DNA from: Vespula vulgaris
Taxonomy: Eukaryota > Arthropoda > Insecta > Hymenoptera > Vespidae
Assembly (NCBI RefSeq): GCF_905475345.1
Contig: NC_066609.1
Location: 2,052,501-2,116,500, forward strand
DNA: 64,000 bases
Direction of reading: 5' to 3'
Position 1 is the stretch's first letter. Each line of letters begins with the position of its first letter. The translations under genes were made by a program, and so were the position numbers. The notes below the pieces were generated by a model, which was given only the letters and a program-made list of their open reading frames with translations, ran no database searches and was not told the DNA's origin. This document shows positions 24,695-36,205 of this stretch, in pieces.

Positions 24695-25840
24695 TTAAAG
24701 TTTAATATGTTCAGCTAACGAGCAAGAAAGTCCTGTATTATCTGGCTCGACGTTAAGTTCTTTTACAACGCCATCCTCGACAACCATAGAATAGCGTTTG
24801 CTTCGTTTTCCACCTAAGACTGGTAAATCAACTGAGAGTTCTAAAGCGTCTGCAAAGGCACCATTAGGATCTGCTAGCATTCGTACCTATGGATTAGAAA
24901 AGAATGAACTAAGTATTTAAACGTATACACATATAAATAATTTATAAAGAAATATAAAAAGTACAAAAAATTAGATCAAGAAAATCATAAACAAGTACCT
25001 TTCCTGATGTGCCTTGTTCCTTACCCCAGGCAGCCATAACAAAAGCATCGTTTACACTGACGCAATAAATATCATTGATTCCCTTACTTTTTAATTCATT
25101 AGCTTTTTGAACAAAACCAGGCAAATGTGTCTAGATAAACAGATAAAATTTATACAAGATGACGAATATAAAAAGAGAAAATTTATAAAGATATAAAAAA
25201 TATACCTTAGAACAGCCAGGAGTGAAAGCACCAGGTACAGCAAAAACAATAATTTTTTTTCCAGCACTAAGTTTGGCTAGATTTACTTTATTTGCCGGAG
25301 TATCTTCGAAAAGATCAACAGAGGGTAACTTGCTACCAACCTAAATATTAATAATAAATAATGTAATAAATACTTTACTATTAACAATAACGTTATTGAA
25401 TAAATGAACAATTCTAAATGATGTTAAAACAAACATTATTCTTTTTATCTGAAATTTAAATCTCTAACATGTATCAAATTTGATGAAACTCGTCAATAAT
25501 TAATTAATTAATTAATTAATGATTCAAAAAAAAAGCCGATAAATGTATTTCATTTGGATAATAAAAATTAAAAAATAATAAAAGTCAAAAAAAAGAAAAA
25601 GAAAGGAAATTAAATGAAATTTTTTAGTAATTAGAAAAATCTTATGTCGAATGTCAATTATTTTACAATTTTATATTCCATTTCTCTCATACTCTTTATT
25701 TCTGTAATTATCGAATGAAATTTAATAGATTAACTTACAGCGATAACCATGTTTTGCAATGATAAGTGAAAATTTCGAACGAGAGAACCTAGCGATGACT
25801 TCCCGTGAACAGTAATGGCACGATTTACGAATTGATTCAT
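24695..25840 (-). CDS. Prx5: Peroxiredoxin-5 (atypical 2-Cys thioredoxin peroxidase)
   Basis: Reduces hydrogen peroxide, alkyl hydroperoxides and peroxynitrite using thioredoxin; in animals the family is found in mitochondria, peroxisomes and cytosol. Exons: 25840-25739, 25340-25206, 25130-24999, 24886-24695, 561 nt, 186 residues, all in frame. The peroxidatic Cys is C77 in PGAFTPGCSKTHLPG. The resolving Cys is C178 in DNTGLSCSLAEHI, as expected for the intramolecular disulphide of type 5 enzymes. The first 30 residues are basic and hydroxylated without acidic residues, like a mitochondrial presequence. An internal Met31 opens MVIAVGSKLP, a possible second start for a cytosolic form. The C-terminus is IKL, close to but not a consensus peroxisomal signal. 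It lies head-to-head with the gene at 27556. Confidence 0.96.
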
Positions 25841-26405
25841 CTGTTTAAATTAATATGAACAGCCGTTGGCAAAATATCACCCAGTATATCAAGATACGTA
25901 TTTATCGCTCACGTCAAAAGAACGATATCTCACAAAAACACTTGACTTCTCTAATAGAAGCCGGTACAAAATGGATATGTTCTATTGCGCAATATCCTAT
26001 TATATAAACATATCCAAATATTCATGAAAAAAAAGATAAATAAAAATAACAAATGATTTCTTTTATCATTCGTTTTATTTACGTAGTAATGATGAAATAT
26101 ATACATACATATATATATATACCAACTTATTGATATTCAATTTTTTGCTTAAGTTTACAATATTCGTTTTAAACTAAGAATTATTTATTATAAAGCCAAC
26201 TACACAATCTCGTAAGTACGTATATTTTACAAAGATGGTGAACTTCGTTATTGTACGAATAACGAACATTACTCCAATTAATATTACTCGAAAAATATAA
26301 TTTTTGTTTTATTTTATTTTATTTTATTTTTCGTAAATTAACTACTGTGTCTTCAAAAGAAAACGATAAAAAACATTGACATAAGGCTTTAAGTTTACCG
26401 TCAGC

Positions 26406-26413
26406 GCGGGAAA
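26406..26413 (-). promoter_or_regulatory. E2F-type site (TTTCCCGC on the minus strand)
   Basis: Reads GCGCGGGAAA in plus orientation, a full match to TTTSSCGC. It lies about 380 bp before the putative untranslated first-exon donor of the plus-strand gene and about 570 bp from the peroxiredoxin-5 start. Confidence 0.45.
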
Positions 26414-27521
26414 TCTATTTAAATTGTTTTTTTAATAACGAATTAATTCAAAAGATTATTTTGGAGACAAACGAATACGGGAGTTACAAACAAAAACTTT
26501 ATAAAAATTAAGGAAGACGAACTTAAAGTATATATATATTCAAAAACCTACTATACAAAGTTATTGAAGTACAGATAAAATTATAGATAATTGATATCTT
26601 AAAAATATTAATCGAAAGATTACTAAACACGACAGAATTTCGTATAAATTAATAGTTCTTCAAAATCAATAAAATTATCAGTAAGAATCAGAATAAAATT
26701 GATATAGAAAAAGAAAGAAAAATAAAAGCGAGTATCGATGATACGATTATAAGGTAGATAGACAAAAAGAAACGATAACGAACGAAAACGTAAGTTTGTT
26801 CGAAAAATCGCTTCGTATTTGTTATCAAATTAGGTATAGTATTCTATCGATGGATGGTCACGTGTTCACAGAAACAAAACACATACGGCTCAACATTTAC
26901 ATGAAAATCGGCAGTGTGAATTGGAGCTTCTTCTTTACTCCGCAAAGTTTCAGTGGCGCCATTATACGAAACTTCTTTTTTCGAATTTTTTCGCCAGAAA
27001 ATGTCGAAAGTAATGTTCACGTCAATCGTGAGTCCAGACGAAATTCTTAATCGATTTTCATGAACAAAATCTCGTTTTAAAGATAAAGATTCAAGCGAGG
27101 ATATAGCTTTTTCGAATTTTTCAAAAAGCTTTATTTTTATGCATAGACTTAATGTTTACTTTTCATCGCTCAATGCGCAATAATCCAGTGCTATATTTAT
27201 ATTGGCTTACCTGCTTATTTTCAAAAAACTAAGATATTTAAAATGTAAAATATAATACAGTAACCTTCTTACATTTAATTAATCGACTATTTATAATTAT
27301 GATAGAGCGCATTAAGTTATTATCTAAATATTAATTTTTATGAATCTATATGTTTCTTCTCTTTTTTTTTTTAAATGTATGTGGTTGGCAATATTGCAAT
27401 GTAATTAATATTTGTTTTGTATTTGTATCTTTAATTTCTTTGAGTGTGTTTATTATTTACATTTTTGTTATTGTGGTCTTTAATTTATATAGTTGGAAAT
27501 AATTTACTAAAAAGTGTACAA

Positions 27522-27554
27522 ATGAAATGTGTATTGTCAATAATTTATTATTAA
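27522..27554 (+). other. Short upstream open reading frame ending 1 nt before the main ATG
   Basis: ATG (27522-27524), ten codons, then TAA (27552-27554); the main ATG follows at 27556. It would be translated only if the mature 5' UTR includes this segment. Confidence 0.45.
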
Positions 27555-27555
27555 A

Positions 27556-30500
27556 ATGTCAGAAAGTTATATGACGAAAAAAAATATCGACGATGAAGAA
27601 TTTCTTCTGTTACATAGTGTTGAAAAGTAAAATTATTTCTTTATTATAGCGTTTGTTATAGTTCTATTGTAATAAAATGTAAGTTGTTATTGAAATGAAT
27701 ATTTTTTTGCAGTGCAACGACAGAGAAAGGAAATAATGCAGCTGATTCATCAATGTTGACAAAACTTTTAAAGGAAGATGAAAGACATTCCGATATATCT
27801 CTTGAAGAATCCTTTAAAGAAGTACAAATTATTTTTTAAAGACAAGTTATAAAATATTTACAAAATAACTTATTATTAAGTGTTAATTGAATAAAAATAT
27901 ATATATATATGTTTTAATATCTATATTATAGGTAACCCATAAGAAAATGAAAAATGTAAAACCAATCGAAACTGGCAATGAATTTACTGTTACATCTAGG
28001 ACACCATCTCGTTTATCGCATAACTTTATACAATCTTGGGTAAATACTGGTTATTTACCATATCGGACATATAACAGTGATAGTGAATATTCTGATACAG
28101 GTTCGTTGAATCAGAAACTATCTTCTTATAAAACCTGTGATATTCCTAATACTGCATCTATACACAGATCAAATGGCAAAGAGTTATGTAATAGTAGTTC
28201 GAATTGCAGTTCTGTAGATACTGCTGCATATATTTTATCAAATACAAATGTTAAAAAAAAAATAGAGACCATGGCTATTATTGTAGATAGTAAATGTTCC
28301 AGCAAAATTTCTTTTCAAAATACGTTACATGAAAATACATCCTGCGAAAAAGATGAGACATTAATTATGCATGAAAACTTAAGTAATACTGGTGTAGATT
28401 CCAATGTTTCTATGAGCAAATCTTTATTAAACATATATAATCCTAGTATGAAGCATATGAAAAATCAGAGGTCAGAAAAAAATAATGTAATGAAAGAATC
28501 AAAATTACCAATATCCCATATGACAGATACCAATGAAATTTGTGAAAATAGCAAAGAAGGAAATGATCTTAATTGTCATAATACAGAAGAATTAATACAG
28601 AATTTAATGGAAGAATCTATAGATGCTAAGAAGTCACTAAGTTTTCCTTGCGAAGGCTCCTTCAGTCATTCAAAATATTTTCGACAAAAGAAATTGTATA
28701 GCGGTAGAGATTCTCCTACTGATATCATAGTAGCACGATTTAAGGAAAATGATACGAAAGGAACGAAAAAGGATTTACATCCTGCCTTTAGAAATAGTCC
28801 ACCTATTGAAGAAACACAAAAAAAGATATTGCAAAAGAAGAGGAAAACTAAATTCTGTTTAAATAATTCTATGAATAAATTTTTTGACATTAGCGAAAAT
28901 GATGATAAAAATGAAGAGGTACATATCGCAAAACGTCAAAAGACTCTTACAAATATTAAAAATGATGTTCCAGTAATTTCTCAAAGTTTAGTAAATGAGA
29001 GGTTATTTATATCGTGTAATGCATTAAAAGAGCAAATTAAACGTTTTCCAACTTCTGACTATATTGATGTTGAAAGACGATTTACTAGACTTGCTGCAAG
29101 GGAAATGAATGGAGAAAAACCAGAAAGTAACGTTAATGCTCATCCAATTGTACATGATACATTACATGAAAATCTTAATCCTTATATTATTTTGGAACGT
29201 TTGTCAGAAGAAACTTTGAAATATTATACAGGGAAAGAAAATACACATATTCATATTGAAGAATTGAAGGAAGATGATCAGATTAACAATAGGGAGAAGG
29301 ACACGCAGAAATCCGACTTTGAAACATTTTCAAATGCTTCAAGATGCACGATCTTTCTTCCTAGATTAGAAAATAATACAGATGTTGTTGATAGTGATGT
29401 AAGTACTATAATTATCAGTAATCGTAGGGATGTAACATCTACTGATTCTATTGAAAGTGACTCTTCGACTATTATATTAAACACTTCTTCAATTTTATTC
29501 AATCCTGATAAGATGAAAAAAAATCAATTGGATGAAAATTCAGATAACATAAAATTGAAACGATTGCAACCTGTAGTACTCCTTGAACGGCTACAAGTAC
29601 AATATAACGTGCAAACTTTAAATAAAATAAAACAATCTAAAGAATCTGTTAAACATGAGAATATGAGAAGAGAGAAACACGATAGATCAAAGGAAAATTC
29701 AAAAGATATGTCTTTGTCCCTTGGACAAGGACAGTTAAGGAAACAGGTAGATCCTAATTCAAATAGCATGATTTTGGAAAAAACATTACAATCAGTTATT
29801 GTATTAGAAAAATGTATAAATCTTCAGAAAAATGGTCAGAATCAAAATCAAATGGATAATACATTAAATAATGATTCAATACATGTTACACCTTCTAAAG
29901 AAAAACAGTTAACTAAATTGAAAAATTCTGATGATAAATTGTTAAAGAAACCGATTGTTAAATTAAATCGTTTGTCACATTTGACGATTACAACGCATAT
30001 AAACCATCCGTCGGAAATGTATAATAGTTTTGACGAAAGAATGAATAATAGTAATAGTAAATCAGTCGAAAGTAATGAACTTAATAAAAATCATGTAGAG
30101 ATAAATAATATATCTTCAAACAATTCAAGCATAGATAGCACAGAGAAAGAAACGAAAATAAAAAGAACACACTTAAGAAAATCTAATCGTAAGAAAAGTT
30201 TGCTATCCTTTCGTACTCGTGAAAATTACTCCAATTCTTCAGATTCTGATTCGGATTCGAGTGTACCGTTTATACAATGTATTTTCAATGTTTATGCAGA
30301 ACAAAATCAAAAACAATTTTCAAAGAAGCAAATCACAAAATCAAAACTTAATCCACGCACGTTAATTTATGATTCCGATGAAAGTATTTTAACACGATCT
30401 AGATCCAATTCTCTAAAAAATTTATCCATCATGAAAAATATAAACAATATATTAAATCATTCTAAAACTAAGAACATCAAAGTTAATATGACCTGTTCTA

Positions 30501-30661
30501 GTAATAAACAATATGGAGCTTCAACGAGTGGTATATCATCTAAAAATAATTCTGAATGGAATAACAGTATAAAGGAGAATAATAAGAAAACAGCTATTAA
30601 TAGAGATAATATTCAAAGATTTACTTTCCATACAAAAGCCTATGACTCTGATTCAGATTGA
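27556..30661 (+). CDS. Unrecognised 969-residue, mostly disordered, Asn/Ser/Lys-rich protein with chromatin-type short motifs
   Basis: I do not recognise this protein. Exons 27556-27626, 27713-27821 and 27932-30661 (phases 2, 0; GTAAAA and GTACAA donors) give 2910 nt. The 2730-nt last exon is free of stops and rich in Asn, Ser, Lys and Glu, with basic patches (KKRKTK, HLRKSNRKK) and acidic-Ser clusters (SSDSDSDSS, C-terminal YDSDSD). No folded domain, signal peptide or membrane segment is visible. Short motifs: PVVLL (607-611) and PIVKL (734-738) fit PxVxL, with variants PYIIL (477-481) and SVIVL (681-685); FFDISE (377-382) followed by acidic residues fits the PP2A-B56 pattern; KEN at 331, 495, 647 and 941; III (553-555) and IIL (574-576) after Asp/Ser look SUMO-binding. 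A nuclear mitotic or heterochromatin role is inference. The sororin motifs FGF and YSR are absent. Confidence 0.88.
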
Positions 30662-31010
30662 AACTTAGACGAATATTAATCAATTCATCGATTAAATACA
30701 AGTTGGGGATAACGAATTAAAGAATGTTTATTCAGAAAGAAATATCATAATAATCACTTATATTAAGTATGTTAAATGTATTATTTGTAATTATGTTACT
30801 GAAATTTGTTTCTGCTATTAAAATACATTCTTTAATATTGCTACTGTGTAATAAATAAGTCGACATCAAAAGCTTTACGTAGTTGTACATAGTTACGTAG
30901 CATACAATCAAAACGAAATTATAAAGTAAGATAAGGAAAATAATATAAAGAATGAGATCGATTAGAAGAAAAAGGAAAAGAAAAATAAATAAAAATACAG
31001 ACTTTGTCTC
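30662..31010. terminator. Shared 3' region of two convergent genes
   Basis: 349 bp between stop codons. A plus-strand AATAAA lies at 30850-30855, and a minus-strand signal candidate (TTTATT on the plus strand) at 30726-30731. If both are used, the two 3' UTRs overlap by over 100 bp. Confidence 0.4.
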
Positions 31011-32743
31011 TTATCTTATTGCTACTCCTAATACATGCCTACCGGTTAATGTCAAATGGAAGATCTGAGAAACCGGTCCATTTAACGTAATCGATCTTGA
31101 TCTAACACGTTTGAAACCGGCGCATTTGATTTCTTCCATGAAGTCAAAATTCAAACGACAGTTTCCAAACAACGAGGGCCATAAACCAGATCGCGTTAAC
31201 AATATTTGCAACCAACGTACGATATAACCTTTTGTTTCGGGAACGTGTTCCATAAAAATATATTTTCCATTCTGAAAATAATAAATACACTCCGTTAAAT
31301 TTAATACAAAGAGAAAAAAAAGAACAAAAAAGAAATTTTGTCAATAAATTAATTTTAACAAATTAATCCAAAATCACGTTTGCAAAAAAAAAAATAATTA
31401 TAAATATTGAAAAATGATTTGTTTTTTATCGATCAATCCGACGCTCGGTTTTATAAATCTTAACCAATAGGAAACGTGAAAAATTTATTTTAACGTCATC
31501 CTAGACCAATCATTTTTTTTCATTTTTTTTTATATACAGAAAGGATGAATTTCATTTGACTTTTTTAATACGTTACGTTAAACAATATGAGATTATAGAT
31601 ATGATTGGTCGTATGGATCGACCTATCATCGATTCTTTTATCTGATTGGTCGATACGTTTACTTCCTTTAGTAAAATCTTTACAATTGTAATAACGGTTA
31701 GACAACAGTTTTGAACGTTAAATCAAATTGCGCGTCATACTCTTACCGGTGCGAGTATCCTTTTGATTTCGTCGAATGTGTTCAACGGTGATTTTATCGA
31801 ACACAAAGATCTAATCGATACGACGACGTCGACGGTACCAGTTTTTATTTGTTTTAAATTGCTACCATCGCCAATTATAAGACGTTCGACATTAATGTGT
31901 CCGAATTCCAAGGAGTGATTTTCATCGTTAAGATATTCGGCTAACCTTACGTTCCAATCAACACCGATAAAGTGAGTATTGTCTGGATAAAATTGAATAT
32001 TATCTCCTGCGAACATTATTTAAATTAATAAACAATTTTTCGGTGTATCGTATCGAAAAACTATACAAAATTAATTATTTTCGTATTGTTCGACTAGTGA
32101 TTTGAGAACCACTAATAACGAACTTTTCACGATTATATATTATATATATATATACATATGTATATATAATACAAATGCTATCATTAATTCTTCGTAAAAA
32201 AAAAAGAAAGTTTTCAAATAATAGACCAATTAAGAAGCTATTATTATATTTTAAACAAATTATTTAATAACAATTATCATAAAATTTTATCATCAATAAT
32301 TGGTTTTCTATTAATTTTTAAAATGATCATTGATTTATTACAAACTATCTATTACACACTCTATATATAGTATATAATATATATAATATATATAATATAA
32401 TATATAATATATATAATATATATATATAATATATATATAAATACACACACACACACGATTATGCACCTGTTTTAACACCTATTTCGAGCAATCTAATGCA
32501 TCCCATAGATCTTAATAATTCGTCATTCGATACCATAGTTCCAAGTATTTTAAATAATTCCTTTTTGTAAGGGAATGCAAGCTCCGCGAATTCCAATTCA
32601 AATCCAACGAGATATGATTTGTAAACGATCTCGCATAATTTCGTCCAATTTCGAACGATTATTAATATTAATATAAAGAGGGTTATGATTAGTTTTCCGT
32701 AGAACGTCGCAGTGTCTCTCAACCATAAATCACTGTTACTCAT
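31011..32743 (-). CDS. METTL7/TMT1-like membrane-anchored S-adenosylmethionine methyltransferase
   Basis: Homologue of METTL7A/B (TMT1A/B), ER and lipid-droplet proteins that methylate thiols. Exons 32743-32467, 32006-31747 and 31271-31011 join in frame, 798 nt, 265 residues (human METTL7A 244). An N-terminal hydrophobic anchor (about residues 15-31, core LIITLFILILIIV) precedes a Rossmann methyltransferase fold. Motif I reads EIGVKTG (87-93), where the family has EIGCGTG, so the second Gly is Lys. Later blocks are kept: GTVDVVVS, and the family marker FMEHV near the start of the last exon. The ATG at 32741-32743 is taken because it gives the anchor. Introns are 460 and 475 bp. The gene converges on the 969-residue gene. 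Whether it binds SAM normally is open. Confidence 0.9.
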
Positions 32744-34359
32744 GACTCAAAAATATCTATGTATATAATACAAAAAAATTATTTTATATAAATTTGTCAA
32801 TATATATTTCCTTTTTTAATGTAACGTAAGAACATTATAAAACACTTTTCATGCGTTCTCGAGAGAATTCAAGTATATACTGAAGAATTTTAAACATTGA
32901 ACATTCGATAAGATAAAGATTACAAAGTTCGCGATAGAAATATTTATATATAATGTTCAATTTGTATCGCGTATTTTTATGAAAATACTTGATTCGTCCT
33001 ATTTGAATTTTGATCGTGGCTTTTTTTTTTCTTTTTCTTTTTATTTCTCTTTTTTTTTTTTTATATTTGTCTCGCGACTTATACGTTTCTTTCGTAATAA
33101 CCATACCGATACTGATATCAAGTAGATTTTACTGATAATAATGTTCTGGCGAAAAATATACAAGACTTAAGTGCATTTTTTACTTTTATTTTCTTTTTCT
33201 GTTAACTTTTTTATTTCATTTTTTTTCTTTAAATACTGAAAACTCGTTCTCAAAGTTTAAAAAAAAAATGTCGAAACGATCAAAGTTACACACATACACA
33301 CACATACCATGTATATATATATTTTTTAATATTATTTTAATATTATTATTAACCATACTTTATTTATTATTATTATTAATTATAAAAATAATATATATAT
33401 AGTTATAATTAATTATATTATTATATTATTATATTATCATATTATTATTAATTATAAATATAATATTTGTTTGTATTTTAATTTAGATAAATTAAAAATA
33501 ATTTCGTATTTAAGTTAATTATTATTATTTAATATATTATTGTATCATTAATCATATTATCATTAATTATAAAGATAATATATCTATATGTAGAGTTATA
33601 ATTAATTATATCGTTATATTATTATATTATCGTATCATTATTATATTATTATTAATTATAAATATAATATTTATTTTTAATTTGAAAATAATTTCATATT
33701 TGAAATATTATTATAATATTTAATTATATATATATTTTTTTTTGTCTATATAAAAAAAATAATTCTTTATTCGTGTGTTCGACTCACGTAGTAAAGAGAA
33801 AGGGAGATATATATAGAATGAGATTTCGCATAATTTAAATATTTTTCACTGCTCTGAGAGAGATCGAGTAGATAAAACAAGGATGCGCTTCGTGCTCGGC
33901 AATAAGCTACGTTAAGGAGAGTTCTATACTCTTCAAAATTTTCACCTTTCACGCGTTTAAAACGATAATCTTTTGCTGAACTAGCATTTCCCGAGGGCGT
34001 TCAACAACTTCACTTTGAAAAGAGTTACCGCGCGCAATACAGAGGAAAGAAGAAAGAAGGAAAAAAAAGGGGGAAAAGAAAAAAAAAGAAAGAAAGGAAA
34101 AAAGAACAAATCTTAGAAAAAAGAAACACGACCCGATTTGTCACCCCATTAAAACGTTTTAATTAGATCGTTTCGTAGAATTGTTTTTTGAAATTAAAAA
34201 AAAAAAAGAAAAAAGAAAAAAGAGAAGAAGAATAAAAAAGAAAACGCGGAAAAAATAATAATTATTTTCCTGCGAATTTTCGTTTCGCAGTTACGGCAGA
34301 TGCGCGATGATCGTTAGATCGTTAGATCGTTAATGATCTTTTTGTATGTACCTACGTGT

Positions 34360-34413
<54 letters not shown>

Positions 34414-35480
34414 TTTTTTTTCTTTTTTTTTTGCTATTAAAAGAAACGGACACACAGGGGAGAGACGAACGATTACGCAAAGTGTGACGGCATTTAGTCG
34501 GACTAATTGCGCGCGGCGACTTTTGTAGTAGTCGTGTAGGGGTTGTGTCGAGGGGTTGGGGTGAAAAGTGCGACACATGTGACGTTGCGTTAACACGCAA
34601 TACATCGCCTTATTACACATAGTAAGTAATCTACACGAACGACATATGTTTCATCTTCATCTATAGTTCGAGATATATTCTGATCTGATATCTATTTACA
34701 TGTTACACCATATATGTGTGTGTGTGTGTATTCATGTATATATGTATAATTACGTATATAATATATGCAAAATTAATTTAACTCTTTTAATACAATTTGT
34801 GATACGTAAATATCACGTTTTATCTTTGTCTTTCTTTCTTTCTTTCTTTCTTTTTTCTCCTTGCTATGTAAAATTGTAATCGTAAATCTTTCGTTCGTTC
34901 ATTGATTTTCATACGTGACATGTATATTCGACATATATTAAATATATATTATATATCTTATTAAATACATTACACATATATATATATTTATATAATACTA
35001 AATATATATATAATATATTAATTATTTATATATATATATATATAGTAAATTGATCGATCGCAAATTTCTCTTAATTATTATAAAACTTTAATATCGACGA
35101 GAAGTCGAATGTGAGTTTGTTGAGTGAACCGGAAATTAGAATCATAGAACAAAGAATTAGCCATCTCTCTTTCTCTCTCCTTCGTTTTCTTTCGTAACAT
35201 TACCTTCATCTTTGTAGAAGCAGTCAGCAATGATCGAAATTCTTCTCTCGTTCACTCACACAGAGACAGAAAATACAGACGGAAAGATAGAAAGAGAGAG
35301 AAATACGTATACAAAAATCACGTTTTCGATTATCTCGAATCAACGAGCCATTACGAAAACGGCCAGCCTCCTGTCCGCCCTAATGCCGAAAACAAAACGC
35401 CTCTTGATATCGCGAAATGCCTCTCAATCGGAATTAGAATCGCGTGGCGCGTTATCCAGTGACACGCACAGTTAGTACTT
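32744..35480. other. METTL7-like upstream region: AT-rich DNA, then a GC-richer block
   Basis: 32.8-33.8 kb is AT-rich with TTA/ATT-type near-repeats (33340-33730). The open frame at 33767-33952 (-) has no motif. A (CT)n array lies at 34361-34410. The block 34440-34620 is GC-richer and includes the palindrome TTGCGT-taac-ACGCAA (34585-34600). A second complex block runs 35330-35480. No coding gene supported. Confidence 0.5.
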
Positions 35481-35484
35481 ACCT

Positions 35485-35690
35485 TGGGTGCTGTGCACCA
35501 CGGGATCAGAGAATAAGGGATGATGGGGTAGGGAATCGTGTACTATACTAACATCGCATATAGTATAAGTACTTACTACAAACCGACTAGATTCGTCTCC
35601 ATTCGTTTCGTTTCGTTTCGTTTCGTCTGGTTTCGACCGAAACACACAGTGGTTCGTTCGAGCGATTGCGAATTGGAACATAACTTTTTG
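35485..35690 (-). other. Possible untranslated first exon (minus strand) with consensus donor
   Basis: On the minus strand the sequence ends CACCCAAG|GTAAGTAC (exon edge at 35485), a strong donor, within a complex block containing a (GTTTC)n run. It could be the 5' exon of the METTL7-like gene 2.7 kb away (an acceptor ACATAG precedes that ATG) or of something else. Speculative. Confidence 0.2.
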
Positions 35691-35699
35691 TTTGTGGTC

Positions 35700-36205
35700 A
35701 TTCTTTTTTCAAATGTACTCTCTCTCTCTCTCTCTTTTTCTCTCTCTATCTCTTTCTTTCTATTTTTTTTTATTTTTCTTTTTTTATTTTTCTTTTTTCT
35801 TTCACTACAAAGGGAATTGACTTCAACTTCTCTCCCCTACCACCCTCTCCCCGTCCGATTTCACCCTTCCGCGTCTCACCCCCTCCCCTCCCCACTCCTT
35901 TCTCCTTTCTATCGATATTTAACCGAAATACGTCGAACGTATTTTCTCTTATTTCTCTTCTTTCTCTTTCTCTTTCTCTTTCTCTTTGCTCGTTCACTTC
36001 GTTCTTTTGATTCTAACATCGACCCTCTCTCGTTACCACGTTTCAAAAACGCGAGACCATTGTTCTCTCTTTCTCTTTTCATTTTCTTTTCTTTTCCGCT
36101 TTTTCTTCTTTTTTTCTCTCTTTTTTTTTTTTTTTTTAATTTTTTCCCTTCCTTTTTCATCTCTCTTCTTTTCTTTTCTTTTTTTTTTCTTTTTTCTTTC
36201 TGTTT
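35700..36205. repeat. Long polypyrimidine tract
   Basis: About 0.5 kb of mostly C and T on the plus strand, with CT, CTTT and TTTTC runs and a few complex breaks. It explains the long Phe/Leu/Ser-rich open frames here, which are not genes. Confidence 0.85.

Larger units (their letters stand above)
25841..27555. promoter_or_regulatory. Divergent intergenic region between peroxiredoxin-5 and the 969-residue gene
   Basis: Head-to-head spacer of 1.7 kb. It holds a perfect E2F-type site GCGGGAAA (26406-26413), a TGGCGCCA palindrome near 26953, a consensus donor AAC|GTAAGT (GT at 26790) and a matching TATAG acceptor (AG at 27491-27492). These suggest an untranslated first exon for the plus-strand gene ending at 26789. 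The open frame at 26796-27050 has no recognised motif. Confidence 0.4.

Noticed and set aside
27556..30661. Identification of the orphan protein as Dalmatian, sororin or shugoshin
   Set aside because: The sororin FGF and YSR motifs and a shugoshin N-terminal coiled coil are not visible; only short motifs agree, so no name was given.
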